Made by a program: the position numbers and the translations under genes | In this document: piece after piece, positions 1 through 7,042 of the stretch | Layout of the letters: each line of letters starts with the position of its first letter | Position numbering within the stretch: position 1 is the first letter of the stretch | Source: UBA6109 sp035366835 | GTDB taxonomy: Bacteria > Desulfobacterota > Syntrophia > Syntrophales > UBA6109 | Direction of reading: 5' to 3' | Length of the DNA stretch: 11,639 nt | Assembly: GCA_035366835.1 (NCBI GenBank) | Contig: DAOSIS010000053.1 | Location: forward strand, 1 to 11,639 | The notes under the pieces: model-generated | Databases searched by the model: none | What the model was told of the DNA's origin: nothing | Seen by the model: only the letters and a program-made list of their open reading frames with translations

Positions 1-2
1 TA

Positions 3-98
3 TGCGGGGAGATCGCCCGGAAATACGAGCTGGAGCCGGCCGCCCAGGCCCGCGAGCAGGACTACGAATACGGCCTGTACAAGATACGGTTCAAGTGA
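3..98 (+). CDS. C-terminal end of an unrecognised protein (5' end outside window)
   Basis: The frame beginning at base 3 is open from the window edge to a TGA at 96-98 and encodes about 31 residues ending in QDYEYGLYKIRFK. I prefer this frame to the overlapping one that starts with an ATG at base 2, because the latter runs on into the palindromic repeats after base 120 and shows the usual repeat-derived residues there. The tail is charged, with alternating Tyr and Lys/Arg, and I do not recognise a family from it. It is the only gene on the plus strand and it converges with the GIY-YIG gene. The repeats between them include strong hairpins that could end transcription from both sides. Confidence 0.5.
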   Translation, partial: CGEIARKYELEPAAQAREQDYEYGLYKIRFK

Positions 99-126
99 GG
101 GTTGTCGCCACCCGCGCCCGTTCCTT

Positions 127-246
127 TGTCACCCCGGCCCCCGCCTTCGCGGGGGCCGGCTGCAGCGGGGGCCAGCGCTTTGGTTACGCACCTGCCGCAG
201 GATCGACAATCCAAGGACCCTGGATTCCCGCTTCGCGGGAATGACA
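127..246 (-). repeat. Composite palindromic unit, opposite orientation to most copies (about 120 bp)
   Basis: The element begins with TGTCACCCC and ends with GGGAATGACA, so its ends are inverted repeats. The outer parts are GC-rich hairpins. The interior holds a TGGTTACGCACCTGCCGC stretch that is the reverse complement of the centre of the other composites, where CTGCCGC is followed by GTAACCA. The hairpin next to base 150 is longer than in other copies (CCCCGCC...GGGGGC plus extra GC). Together with the half-unit at 331-360 it fills the gap between the convergent genes. No gene is visible in 99-368. Confidence 0.75.
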
Positions 247-330
247 CCTCTCACAACGACCGACGGCTTCTCTCTCTGTCGAAAAGGAATCTTGACTTTC
301 AACATAGAGGAAATGACAGATCGCAACATT

Positions 331-360
331 CTGTCGTCCCCGCGGAAGCGGGGACCCAGG
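331..360 (+). repeat. Palindromic half-unit downstream of the GIY-YIG gene
   Basis: This is one hairpin, TGTCGTCCCCGCGGAAGC followed by GGGGACCCAGG, with a GGAA loop. It lies 8 bp beyond the stop codon of the GIY-YIG gene and faces an inverted partner at 719-748 on the gene's other side. It could act as a transcription terminator for that gene as well as a mobile-element end. Confidence 0.75.
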
Positions 361-368
361 AATCAGTT

Positions 369-656
369 TCATGCAATGTCGGTGTATAAATCCTTCCAGC
401 CGGGATTTTTTTCTTCAATAAGTTCCAGCTTCCATTTCCTGTTCCATTTTTTCAATTGCTTTTCCCTCGCGATAGCCTCAACTACATCATCGAACGCTTC
501 ATAGTGCACAAGGGTGTGGACGCGATACAACTTGGTGAATCCATCTGTGAGGCCCTCTTTATGCTCGTAAATCCTTTTGACCAGATCGCTCGTTATTCCG
601 ACGTATAGCGTCCCGTTCCTTTTACTTGCGAGGATGTAGACGTAATACTGTTTCAT
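369..656 (-). CDS. Small GIY-YIG endonuclease (95 aa), Ssn/UPF0213-like
   Basis: The protein has the whole single-domain GIY-YIG fold. VYI (residues 6-8) and YVG (18-20) stand for the GIY and YIG strands. Arg28 and His32 lie on the following helix. The candidate catalytic Glu65 sits in REKQLKKWNRKWK (64-76), and the tail NPGWKDLY (84-91) is typical of these stand-alone nucleases. The expected activity is cutting of DNA, in the Ssn subgroup of single-stranded DNA at repeated sites (family knowledge, from memory). The ATG at 654-656 is preferred. The same frame stays open up to 854, but that extension translates palindromic repeats (CHSRESGNP). A GGGAGG lies about 15 nt upstream of the ATG, which is far for a ribosome site. 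The gene is flanked by inverted half-units at 331-360 and 719-748, so it may be the enzyme that acts on them. Its substrate here is inferred only. Confidence 0.9.
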   Translation of the reverse strand: MKQYYVYILASKRNGTLYVGITSDLVKRIYEHKEGLTDGFTKLYRVHTLVHYEAFDDVVEAIAREKQLKKWNRKWKLELIEEKNPGWKDLYTDIA

Positions 657-718
657 CGCTGTTTCTTGCGACCTCCCTCGAAGGCGGAGCCTGGATTTTT
701 TGCAAAAAAACTCGAAGG

Positions 719-833
<115 letters not shown>

Positions 834-837
834 GGCC

Positions 838-2991
838 TCACGCCGGCTCTTCACCGAGCGCCTGGCGGATGTGCTCCTCGTCGGTGTAGAAGCTCTTCAG
901 GTAGTTGCGGATCTCCTCCTGCAGGCCCTTGCGGGCCCCCAGCAGTTGCCGGGCCATATTGTAATGCCAGCAGGCCCTTGACCATGCGGCGGCGCTTTCC
1001 ATGCGCGCCGGCCCGAGATTCTTCGAGCGCATCGCCCAGTAGTGCCCCATGTCGACGTGCAGCCGCGGCTGGATTCCCCATGTTCCGCCGAAGAATGCCC
1101 CCCGTTCCATCGCCGTGTCCGCCGCCTTCATCCACCGGGTCATGTAGCCCCTTTCATGCCACAGATAGGTATATTCCCAACCGAGCATGACATGGTACTC
1201 CGCGTTGAGGGGGTTCAGGCGCACGGCCCTTTCGAGCGCCTCGATGATCGGCCCGTGCGACCGCTGCCAGGCCTCCCGGTCCTGCGTCTCCTGGCGGGCC
1301 ACATTCCTCCTGGTCGCCAGCGCCTGTGCCAGGCGGAAGGAGTAGGCGGCGTTGCCGCAGTCCCAGGAGATCGCGGCCTCGATGTACTCCGGTGGGGGAT
1401 TCGCGGGCAGGTTCAGCGTCCTTCTCACCTGCGTATGGCAATAAGATTCGGCGATGAAGTGCTTGATCGTCGCCGCGCCGGCCCAGAGAACGGCCAGGAG
1501 CGCGGCGCCTGCGGCAATGGCGCCCGCCCCGCGCAGGGGAAGGATGCGGACCTCCTGGTCTGCTTCGGCCGTCTTGTGCCCTCCGTCGAGGCGCAGCGAA
1601 GCGATCCCGATCGCCAGCACCGCGGCCAGCAGCAGGGCATTCGCCGGGCGGTGGAGGTTGAAGTCGAAGAAGGAGTGCACGGCCAGGGCCGCGACGGCGC
1701 CGAACATCGCCACCCCCATGCAGACGGAAAAGGAGTTGCGGCGCCGAACCCAGACCTTCCCCGCGCGGCAGAGGAACCAGAGGAGGCACGCGATCAGGAT
1801 CGTCATGCCGGCAATGCCCGTCTCCACCAGGAGCTGCGCCCAGTCGTTGTGGGCGTAGTCGATGATGAGTCCTTCGAATCCCCGCTCGTGGAACTTGAGG
1901 AAGGCGTGCTGGAAGTTGCCCACCCCCACGCCCGCGGCGAAGTAGTCGTCGAAGAGCTGCATCGTATTTTCCAGATAGCGGAGGCGCGCTTCATGGCCGA
2001 TGTCGATCGCCTGGAAGCGGCTCACCGTGTAATCGATGCCGGCGATCAGGGCATAGACGAGCGTCAGCGCGAAGAGCGCCAGCACGATCCGCCCCTTGGG
2101 CCGCTGGTCCTTCCGCGCGTAGAAGAGGAGCCCCATGACGAGGAGGGCGAAGGCGGCGGAGATCACGCCGCCGCGGGACGCCGAGAGGATCAGGCCCACG
2201 CCCATCACAACGCCCGAGAAGAGGATGAGAAACCGCTGCAGGCGCCGGCCGGAGAAGATGCGGAGAACGCGGTCCTTCAGCCGCTCGCGGCCGTAGGATC
2301 TCCGGGAGTTGGTGCGGCGCCCGGCCGTGAAGGCGCCAGCGTAGCCGACGGCGAGCGCGATGCCCATCTCCATGAATCCGGCGAAGTGGTTGCGGTTCAG
2401 GTAGCTACCTTGGACATCCCTGCCCGGTCTCACGTGCGGAAGCCACAATGCCTGATGGTGGCCGGAGAATGTCTCGGCGATGCCGTAGAGGGCCTGGAAG
2501 CAGCCTGAGACGAGGAGGACCATGACCAGCGTCTCGACTCGGTCCCGCGTCTTCAGCGTCTGCAAAAGTCCCAGGAAGAAGAGGCCGTAGACGACCCAGC
2601 GGATCAGCGAGAGCTTCACGGGATGGACATAGGGGGCGACGGCAAACCAGGGTTTCGCTGCGGCCGGCGATGCAGCCTGGGAGGCGGACAGGGAATTCCC
2701 GCCCACCGCCGCGGATTCCGGCGAGATCCACATGAGCACCGTCTCCGGAAGGGGCGTCATCTGAAAGAGAAGGAAGACGGCGAAGAGCCAGATGAGGGGA
2801 TCGAGGTCCGTCTTCGGCGCCCGGAAGACCCATTCGCCGTTCTTCCGGGCGACGTCGGTGCGCAGGACCAGGAGGCTCGCCGCGAGGACGCCGAGGAAGA
2901 CGATCGTATAGGCCCACACGTCCGTGAGGCCGAAGAACAGCGGGCCCAGGACGAGGCAGACCAAGTAGATGACGTATGCAGTCTTTTCCAA
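838..2991 (-). CDS. O-antigen ligase / exopolysaccharide polymerase (Wzy_C family) with C-terminal TPR-like domain
   Basis: This 717-residue inner-membrane protein begins with hydrophobic segments at about 5-45 and 65-90 and has further ones up to about residue 510. It carries family hallmarks: GSYLNRNHFAGF (195-206), LSASRGG (269-275) and AHNDWAQLLVETG (380-392), the last in the large periplasmic loop. The last 200 residues are soluble with a TPR-like piece, ALERAVRLNPLNAEYHVMLGW (about 585-605). The protein should join or polymerise lipid-linked glycan repeat units at the periplasmic face. Ligase and polymerase cannot be told apart from sequence. The start is a TTG at 2989-2991. The frame stays open only to a TAG near 3037, with no ATG or GTG between and no good ribosome site close by. 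Palindromic repeats sit directly upstream and may have replaced the native leader. It follows the hydrolase gene by 153 bp on the same strand, consistent with one polysaccharide locus. Confidence 0.88.
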   Translation of the reverse strand: MEKTAYVIYLVCLVLGPLFFGLTDVWAYTIVFLGVLAASLLVLRTDVARKNGEWVFRAPKTDLDPLIWLFAVFLLFQMTPLPETVLMWISPESAAVGGNSLSASQAASPAAAKPWFAVAPYVHPVKLSLIRWVVYGLFFLGLLQTLKTRDRVETLVMVLLVSGCFQALYGIAETFSGHHQALWLPHVRPGRDVQGSYLNRNHFAGFMEMGIALAVGYAGAFTAGRRTNSRRSYGRERLKDRVLRIFSGRRLQRFLILFSGVVMGVGLILSASRGGVISAAFALLVMGLLFYARKDQRPKGRIVLALFALTLVYALIAGIDYTVSRFQAIDIGHEARLRYLENTMQLFDDYFAAGVGVGNFQHAFLKFHERGFEGLIIDYAHNDWAQLLVETGIAGMTILIACLLWFLCRAGKVWVRRRNSFSVCMGVAMFGAVAALAVHSFFDFNLHRPANALLLAAVLAIGIASLRLDGGHKTAEADQEVRILPLRGAGAIAAGAALLAVLWAGAATIKHFIAESYCHTQVRRTLNLPANPPPEYIEAAISWDCGNAAYSFRLAQALATRRNVARQETQDREAWQRSHGPIIEALERAVRLNPLNAEYHVMLGWEYTYLWHERGYMTRWMKAADTAMERGAFFGGTWGIQPRLHVDMGHYWAMRSKNLGPARMESAAAWSRACWHYNMARQLLGARKGLQEEIRNYLKSFYTDEEHIRQALGEEPA

Positions 2992-3000
2992 TTCGATTCG

Positions 3001-3137
3001 TCGTCCCGTTGCGCGGGGACGACAGAGCCCCTTCTTCTATGTCGTTCCCGCGAAAGCGGGAACCCAGGGTCCTTGAGTTTGTTTCCGGGCCGGGCGATTA
3101 ACCAGGGCGCTGGGTCCCCGCCTACGCGGGGACGACA
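3001..3137. repeat. Palindrome followed by a composite palindromic unit, between hydrolase and ligase genes
   Basis: The first hairpin (3001-3026) is TCGTCCC...GGGGACGACA. The composite (3040-3137) has a left half-unit TGTCGTTCCCGCGAAAGC, a central segment including TTGAGTTTG and TTAACCAGGGCG, and a right half-unit in inverted orientation ending in GGGGACGACA. It fills nearly all of the 153-bp gap between the two genes. The hairpins lie between the hydrolase stop and the ligase start and could weaken read-through. Confidence 0.8.
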
Positions 3138-3144
3138 AAGGCTG

Positions 3145-6100
3145 TTATTGCTTTCCCGGCGCTCTTATCAGAAACGCCTTGGTTTCGAAGGGCGCGAAGG
3201 AGGCGCGGATCGTGCCGTCCCGGAGCGGGTAGGCGCCGCTGCCGAAAACTTCCTCGGCTTCCGTGCCGATCCGGTCATTCTTTCCGTCATTCCCGCCCTT
3301 CCTGTCATTTCCGCTTCTCTTGTCAATCCCGTCTTCTCTTTTGTCAACTCCGTTTTCCCGTCTGTCATTCCCGTTTCTTCTTCTGTCATTTCCGACTTCT
3401 CTTTTGTTATTCCCGCGGAAGCGGGAATCCAGCCCTTTTTCTGTCACTCCCGTTTTCCCATCTGTCACTCCCGTTTTTTCTTCTGTCATTCCCGCGGAAG
3501 CGGGAATCCAGTGTCCTGAGTCTTTGCCTGCCGCGTACGGCGAGTAACCAAGGCGCTGGGTCCCCGCGTTCGCGAGGACGACAGAATAAGGAGCGGGGGT
3601 GACAGAAGAAGATGCGTGGGCGCCAGAATGTTCGTCGACTTTGTCGTTTCCGCTTTTCTCCTTGTCATTCCCGTTTTCTCTTCCGTCATTCCCGCGAAAG
3701 CGAGAATCCAGTGTCGTTGAGTTTGCCTCCGCATCCACCGGCAGCGCCAGCTTCGCCTCGACGCGGTGGCCGATCGTATTGACGGCGATGAGGAGGCGCT
3801 CGCCGTCCTTCGCCTTCAGCGCGGCCTGCACCGCCGGCCGCCCCTTCGGATCGACGCGCCAGTCCGAAAGCATCGTCACGCCTACCGGTGCCTTTTCGTT
3901 GGGGACGCCGAGCCAGGGATAGACCGCGTTCAGCCTGCCGGCGACGCGGCCCAGGCGCTCGCGCCCGTCCTCGTTCCGCCCCATGTCGGAGAAGCTGAAG
4001 AAGAAGACGCCGCGGCTGCCGTGGATCACGGAGAGGAAGGCGAGGCAGTCCATCTCCTCCCACGTCGGCCAGCGCGTCCTTCCTACGGCCGCCTCGTCGC
4101 CGCCGCCGAATGCCTGGACGACGGAGAGGAGTCGCTCCCGGCCCGCATCTTGCGCGGCGCGGTCCATGGAATCGGAAAGCAGCGTCATCGGCCTGAAGGG
4201 AACGGGGTACTGGTCCATCATGAAGAAGTCCGCCGCGTCGAGGTAATCGCGGCAGGCCTGCGGGCGGACGATTGCCATGCAGGCGGCGATTTTCGGAAAG
4301 CGGTCCCGGAGCATCCGGCGGATGTCCATCGTGCGGCCGACGGGAACGGAGCGCAGCTCCGGCTCGTCCTCGACGTAGAAGGCGGCCTCGTGTTCGCCCA
4401 GCTTCAGGTCCGCGAGCCCGTCCAGGTAGACGCGCAGCCGCTCCGGCTCGCTGGGCACGGAGAGGACGAAGCGCAACGCGAGCTCGCGGCACCTCCGGAT
4501 CGCCCTGCGCAGCTCTTCGCCTTCGTCCCGGAGCAGCACCGTGTTGATGCCGAGGCTCCGGATCTGCTCGAGGTTGCCGCGGTTCGCCCCCCAGATGCCG
4601 ATGGGGAAGAAGCCGGAGAGGAGCTGCGGCCGCTCTGCGGCATCGGCGCCGCGGGCGGAGGCCTCCTTCCTGACGAGGGAGGGTTTTGCCATCCAGAAGG
4701 TCTCGCCGGGCGCATCGTTGCCGAAGCGGAACAGGGTTTCGGCAGGGGCGGGCGGGCAGGGGATGTGCGCCCGCAGGGGCTGGAAACTCTTGATGAAGAA
4801 GACGTGATTGTCCAGCTCGAACGTCTCGCCCCAGGCGCTGACCTTGGGGTAGGAGATGTTGTCCCAATGCTCGCGATAGAAGAACCCCGTGAAGAGGTAC
4901 TCCTCGCCGGGCCTGCAGGCGGGGATCTCCGCGCTCCATGCCCCGAAGCCGTCGCGGCTCCCGGTGACGCCCGCGGCATTGGCATGGGGAAAGCGCGCCA
5001 TCTTCACGTCGAGCTCCGCGGCGCTCCTGATCATCCCGGCCGTTGCATTCCTGTCATTCCGGCCTTTCTCTCTGCCATCCCAGATTCTCTCTTTGTCATT
5101 CCTGCTTTCCATCCTGCCATTCCCTGCTTCTCTTCCGTCATTCCCGCGGAAGCGGGAATCCAGCCCTTTTTCTGTCACTCCCGTTTTCCCATCTGTCACT
5201 CCCGTTTTTTCTTCTGTCATTCCCGCGGAAGCGGGAATCCAGTGTCCTGAGTCTTTGCCTGCCGCGTACGGCGAGTAACCAAGGCGCTGGGTCCCCGCGT
5301 TCGCGAGGACGACAGAATAAGGAGCGGGGGTGACAGAAGAAGATGCGTGGGCGCCAGAATGTTCGTCGACTTTGTCGTTTCCGCGAGAGTGAGAATCCAG
5401 CGTCTTTTCACTCGGCCCGAATCTCCATCCCTCCGGCGTATGCGCTCCTGCGGGCAGCCGCAACTCCGGGTTCGGGATCAGGTTCCGCGGCGGCGCGAAT
5501 GCCGCCAGGGCCTTCCACATGGCCGCCGGGTCCTCTGCCTTCTGCATGCCTCCGTAATGGAAGACGAGCACGCCGTCCGCGCCGCCCGCAGCGGCGGCGC
5601 GCAGGGCTTCGGCAAACTCGCCGGTATCGGCATCCGCCGACTGCACGATGGGCCAAACGGGGCAGGAGGCCGACTCCCGGAAGTAGGTCGTCGTCTCCTC
5701 CACCCAGGCCGGCGCCTCGCCGCACATGCGGTGGTAGACCATCGGCGAGAGCACGTCCGCGAACTCGGAAAGAAAGGCCGCGTCCTGCCCCAGCCTGTAG
5801 GACACGTCCCCGTTCCTTTCGCCTTTTGTCCAAGGGACGACGAAGAGGCCGAGAAGCGGGCGGTCATTCCCGCTTTCCTTCCTGTCATTCCCGCGGAAGC
5901 GGGAATCCAGTCCCTTTCCTGCCATTTCCGTTTTCTCTTCTGTCATTCCCGCGGAAGCGGGAATCCAGTGTCCTGGGTCTTTGCCTGCCGCACCCTGTGC
6001 GTAATCAGGGCGCTGGGTCCCCGCGTTCGCGAGGACGACAGAAGATTTTTTGTCCTCATCATTCCTGCTTTGCATCCTGTCATTCCCGCTTCCCATCTTG

Positions 6101-7020
6101 TCATTCCCGCGAAAGCGGGAATCCAGCGTCTTTGGGTTTTTTCCCGCAGGTGGTGCGTAGCCAGGGCGCTGGACCCCCGCTTTCGCGGGGGTGACAGAGT
6201 AAGATGCGGGGGTGACAGAGTAAGATGCGGGGGTGACAGAGTAAGATGCGGGGGTGACAGAAGAAGATGCGGAGGTGACAGGCTTGCCACTGCCGGGCGC
6301 AGCCGAGATTGCTGTGTCGACCTTCGGGCTCCTCGCAATGACAGCCGCTTGCATCGCCCCCTTCGCCTCCCTCACGAACGAGGCGATCTGGCCCTTCTTC
6401 CACTTCATCCATTCGTAGGGGCGATTCTTCGCGATCCAGGCCGCGGGCGCCGCATCGAAGGCGCGCCTGTCGGCGATGCGGATCTTCGTATCCGCCAGGA
6501 ACTTCGACAGGCAACGGGCGCAGTAGCAGGTATCAGGAAGGTTCGGGGACGGCTTTTCCCAGAAACCGGGATAGCGGACGTAGTCGAGAAAGATCCCGTC
6601 GATCTCCGTTCCGAACCGCTTCGCAACCGACTCGATCCGGCCGATGCGGTCCCTGCGCCAGCCGGCGTGGGAGGGGCACATCCCTTCCTGGCCCTTGTCC
6701 TCCGGCGCCGTGCCGAGCAGACGGCCGTCGGCCTTGACGGGCCTCGCGTCCGGGTATTTCTTCCACCCGCCGCTGCCGCCGAAGACGTTCAGGGCGACGA
6801 AGACGCGGAAGCCGAGCTTCCGGTAATGCCGGATGGCATCGCCGTCGGCGGAAACGAAAACGGCATTCGCGCCGGCATCGTGCAGCGTCGCGGACGCGGC
6901 GGTCCTTTCCTTCGCCGGAGAGGCCGGTACGCCGTACAGCCCGACGAGCGCTTCCGCCGCAGCGGACGCCGGAAGGAGAAACAGGCAGCAGCAGAGCACG
7001 AACGTTCTCAGTCTCTTCAT
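3145..7020 (-). CDS. Secreted two-barrel glycoside-hydrolase-like protein with three in-frame repeat insertions (1291 aa)
   Basis: The start is the ATG at 7018-7020, with GGAGG at 7028-7032 seven nt upstream. It opens a signal peptide (MKRLRTFVLCCCLFLLPASA, cleaved near 22). An earlier in-frame ATG at 7107 would overlap the ATPase gene. Residues 24-226 and 388-510 together look like one TIM barrel of the GHL/DUF4015-like glycosidase type: GIFLDYVRYP (142-151), a Cys cluster CYCARC (165-170), GLFVVPW (391-397) and SPMVYH (425-430). Residues 513-785, minus an insert, resemble a carbohydrate-binding sandwich (NLIPNPEL...PEGW). Residues 798-1040 look like a second barrel (FPIGIWGANRG, acidic YVEDEPE at 882-888). 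The C-terminus is a beta-sandwich ending FAPFETKAFLIR. Repeat-derived inserts at about 227-387, 540-660 and 1100-1250 split the first barrel, the binding domain and the last domain. Without them the protein would be about 858 residues. The substrate is unknown. Its neighbour suggests a secreted polysaccharide. Confidence 0.82.
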   Translation of the reverse strand: MKRLRTFVLCCCLFLLPASAAAEALVGLYGVPASPAKERTAASATLHDAGANAVFVSADGDAIRHYRKLGFRVFVALNVFGGSGGWKKYPDARPVKADGRLLGTAPEDKGQEGMCPSHAGWRRDRIGRIESVAKRFGTEIDGIFLDYVRYPGFWEKPSPNLPDTCYCARCLSKFLADTKIRIADRRAFDAAPAAWIAKNRPYEWMKWKKGQIASFVREAKGAMQAAVIARSPKVDTAISAAPGSGKPVTSASSSVTPASYSVTPASYSVTPASYSVTPAKAGVQRPGYAPPAGKNPKTLDSRFRGNDKMGSGNDRMQSRNDEDKKSSVVLANAGTQRPDYAQGAAGKDPGHWIPASAGMTEEKTEMAGKGLDSRFRGNDRKESGNDRPLLGLFVVPWTKGERNGDVSYRLGQDAAFLSEFADVLSPMVYHRMCGEAPAWVEETTTYFRESASCPVWPIVQSADADTGEFAEALRAAAAGGADGVLVFHYGGMQKAEDPAAMWKALAAFAPPRNLIPNPELRLPAGAHTPEGWRFGPSEKTLDSHSRGNDKVDEHSGAHASSSVTPAPYSVVLANAGTQRLGYSPYAAGKDSGHWIPASAGMTEEKTGVTDGKTGVTEKGLDSRFRGNDGREAGNGRMESRNDKERIWDGREKGRNDRNATAGMIRSAAELDVKMARFPHANAAGVTGSRDGFGAWSAEIPACRPGEEYLFTGFFYREHWDNISYPKVSAWGETFELDNHVFFIKSFQPLRAHIPCPPAPAETLFRFGNDAPGETFWMAKPSLVRKEASARGADAAERPQLLSGFFPIGIWGANRGNLEQIRSLGINTVLLRDEGEELRRAIRRCRELALRFVLSVPSEPERLRVYLDGLADLKLGEHEAAFYVEDEPELRSVPVGRTMDIRRMLRDRFPKIAACMAIVRPQACRDYLDAADFFMMDQYPVPFRPMTLLSDSMDRAAQDAGRERLLSVVQAFGGGDEAAVGRTRWPTWEEMDCLAFLSVIHGSRGVFFFSFSDMGRNEDGRERLGRVAGRLNAVYPWLGVPNEKAPVGVTMLSDWRVDPKGRPAVQAALKAKDGERLLIAVNTIGHRVEAKLALPVDAEANSTTLDSRFRGNDGRENGNDKEKSGNDKVDEHSGAHASSSVTPAPYSVVLANAGTQRLGYSPYAAGKDSGHWIPASAGMTEEKTGVTDGKTGVTEKGLDSRFRGNNKREVGNDRRRNGNDRRENGVDKREDGIDKRSGNDRKGGNDGKNDRIGTEAEEVFGSGAYPLRDGTIRASFAPFETKAFLIRAPGKQ
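3271..3723 (-). repeat. In-frame repeat insert 3 (about 151 codons) in the C-terminal domain of the hydrolase
   Basis: It consists of tandem arms starting at 3274, 3286, 3304, 3322, 3343, 3364, 3385 and 3406, a half-unit, further arms at 3443, 3464 and 3485, a composite unit at 3484-3583, and arms at 3643, 3664 and 3685. It is read as LDSRFRGN, GNDRRRNGNDRRENG and IPASAGMTEEKTGVT, with no stop codon. It separates KLALPVDAEA (before) from TEAEEVFGSGAYPLRDG (after). These look like neighbouring strands of one beta-sandwich. Confidence 0.88.
3409..3653 (-). repeat. Copy A of a 245-bp direct repeat
   Basis: By eye every base of 3409-3653 matches 5140-5384, with no gaps. The match starts at ATTCCCGCGG and stops after GTCGTTTCCGC, where the sequences diverge to TTTTCTC and GAGAGTG. 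It includes a half-unit, two 21-nt arms, a complete composite unit and a short linker GATGCGTGGGCGCCAG. Confidence 0.9.
5041..5403 (-). repeat. In-frame repeat insert 2 (about 121 codons) in the binding-domain region of the hydrolase
   Basis: Arms start at 5053, 5074, 5095, 5116 and 5137, all 21 nt apart. They are followed by a half-unit, arms at 5174, 5195 and 5216, and a composite unit at 5215-5314. The tail is a degraded half-unit at 5374-5400 (TTTCCGCGAGAGTGAGAATC). It is translated as LDSHSRGNDK through GRNDRNAT. It interrupts the protein between PEGWRFGPSE and RSAAELDVKMARFP. The exact edges are uncertain by a few codons. Confidence 0.87.
5140..5384 (-). repeat. Copy B of the 245-bp direct repeat
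   Basis: This is identical to 3409-3653. The offset is 1731 bp, exactly 577 codons, so both copies are read in the same frame and encode the same peptide, beginning VDEHSGAHASSSVTPAPYS in the sense direction. Confidence 0.9.
5860..6342 (-). repeat. In-frame repeat insert 1 (about 161 codons) inside the first barrel of the hydrolase
   Basis: In plus-strand order it holds arms at 5863 and 5884, a half-unit, an arm at 5921, a composite at 5941-6040, arms at 6058, 6079 and 6100, a second composite at 6099-6196, a 21-bp tandem array (6191-6280) and a different repeat at 6306-6343. The encoded stretch runs from VIARSPKVDTAISAA to FRGNDRKESGND. Removing it would join the helix VREAKGAMQAA to the strand RPLLGLFVVPW, which reads like an uninterrupted barrel. 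Confidence 0.88.
6191..6280 (-). repeat. 21-bp tandem repeat encoding SVTPASY heptads
   Basis: GTGACA starts at 6191, 6212, 6233, 6254 and 6275, an exact 21-bp period. The unit is GTGACAGAGTAAGATGCGG plus two G. The first three are identical and the fourth drifts (AGAAG for AGTAAG-type bases). On the coding strand this gives SVTPASY repeated three times, preceded by ASS. It extends directly from the right end of the composite at 6099-6196, so it probably grew from that end by slippage. Confidence 0.9.
6306..6343 (-). repeat. Second repeat family (GAGATTGCT...CTCCTCGCAATGACA type), in frame
   Basis: The stretch runs from GAGATTGCTGTGTCG to CTTCGGGCTCCTCGCAATG plus ACA. It matches a repeat common in many bacteria, in which GAGATTGCTTCGTCGC leads to CTCCTCGCAATGACA. 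It shares only the terminal TGACA with the main family. It is read in frame as VIARSPKVDTAIS and marks the N-terminal edge of insert 1. Confidence 0.7.
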
Positions 7021-7027
7021 GGCAGCG

Positions 7028-7032
7028 CCTCC
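7028..7032 (-). promoter_or_regulatory. Ribosome binding site deciding the hydrolase start
   Basis: GGAGG on the minus strand is followed by CGCTGCC and the ATG at 7020. This spacing of seven, together with the signal peptide that follows, supports this start over the upstream ATG at 7107. Confidence 0.75.
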
Positions 7033-7042
7033 GGTGGCTCGA

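Noticed and set aside
1042..2508. Long open frame of 488 codons on the plus strand
   Set aside because: It is antisense to the membrane ligase gene, which has clear motifs and membrane segments. The antisense product is an Arg/Gly/His/Glu-rich composition typical of high-GC shadow frames.
3145..7020. Calling the hydrolase gene a pseudogene because of the insertions
   Set aside because: The frame is open for 1291 codons, the start context and signal peptide are intact, and insert lengths and arm spacings respect codon periodicity. Loss of activity cannot be excluded, but there is no sign of decay in the frame.
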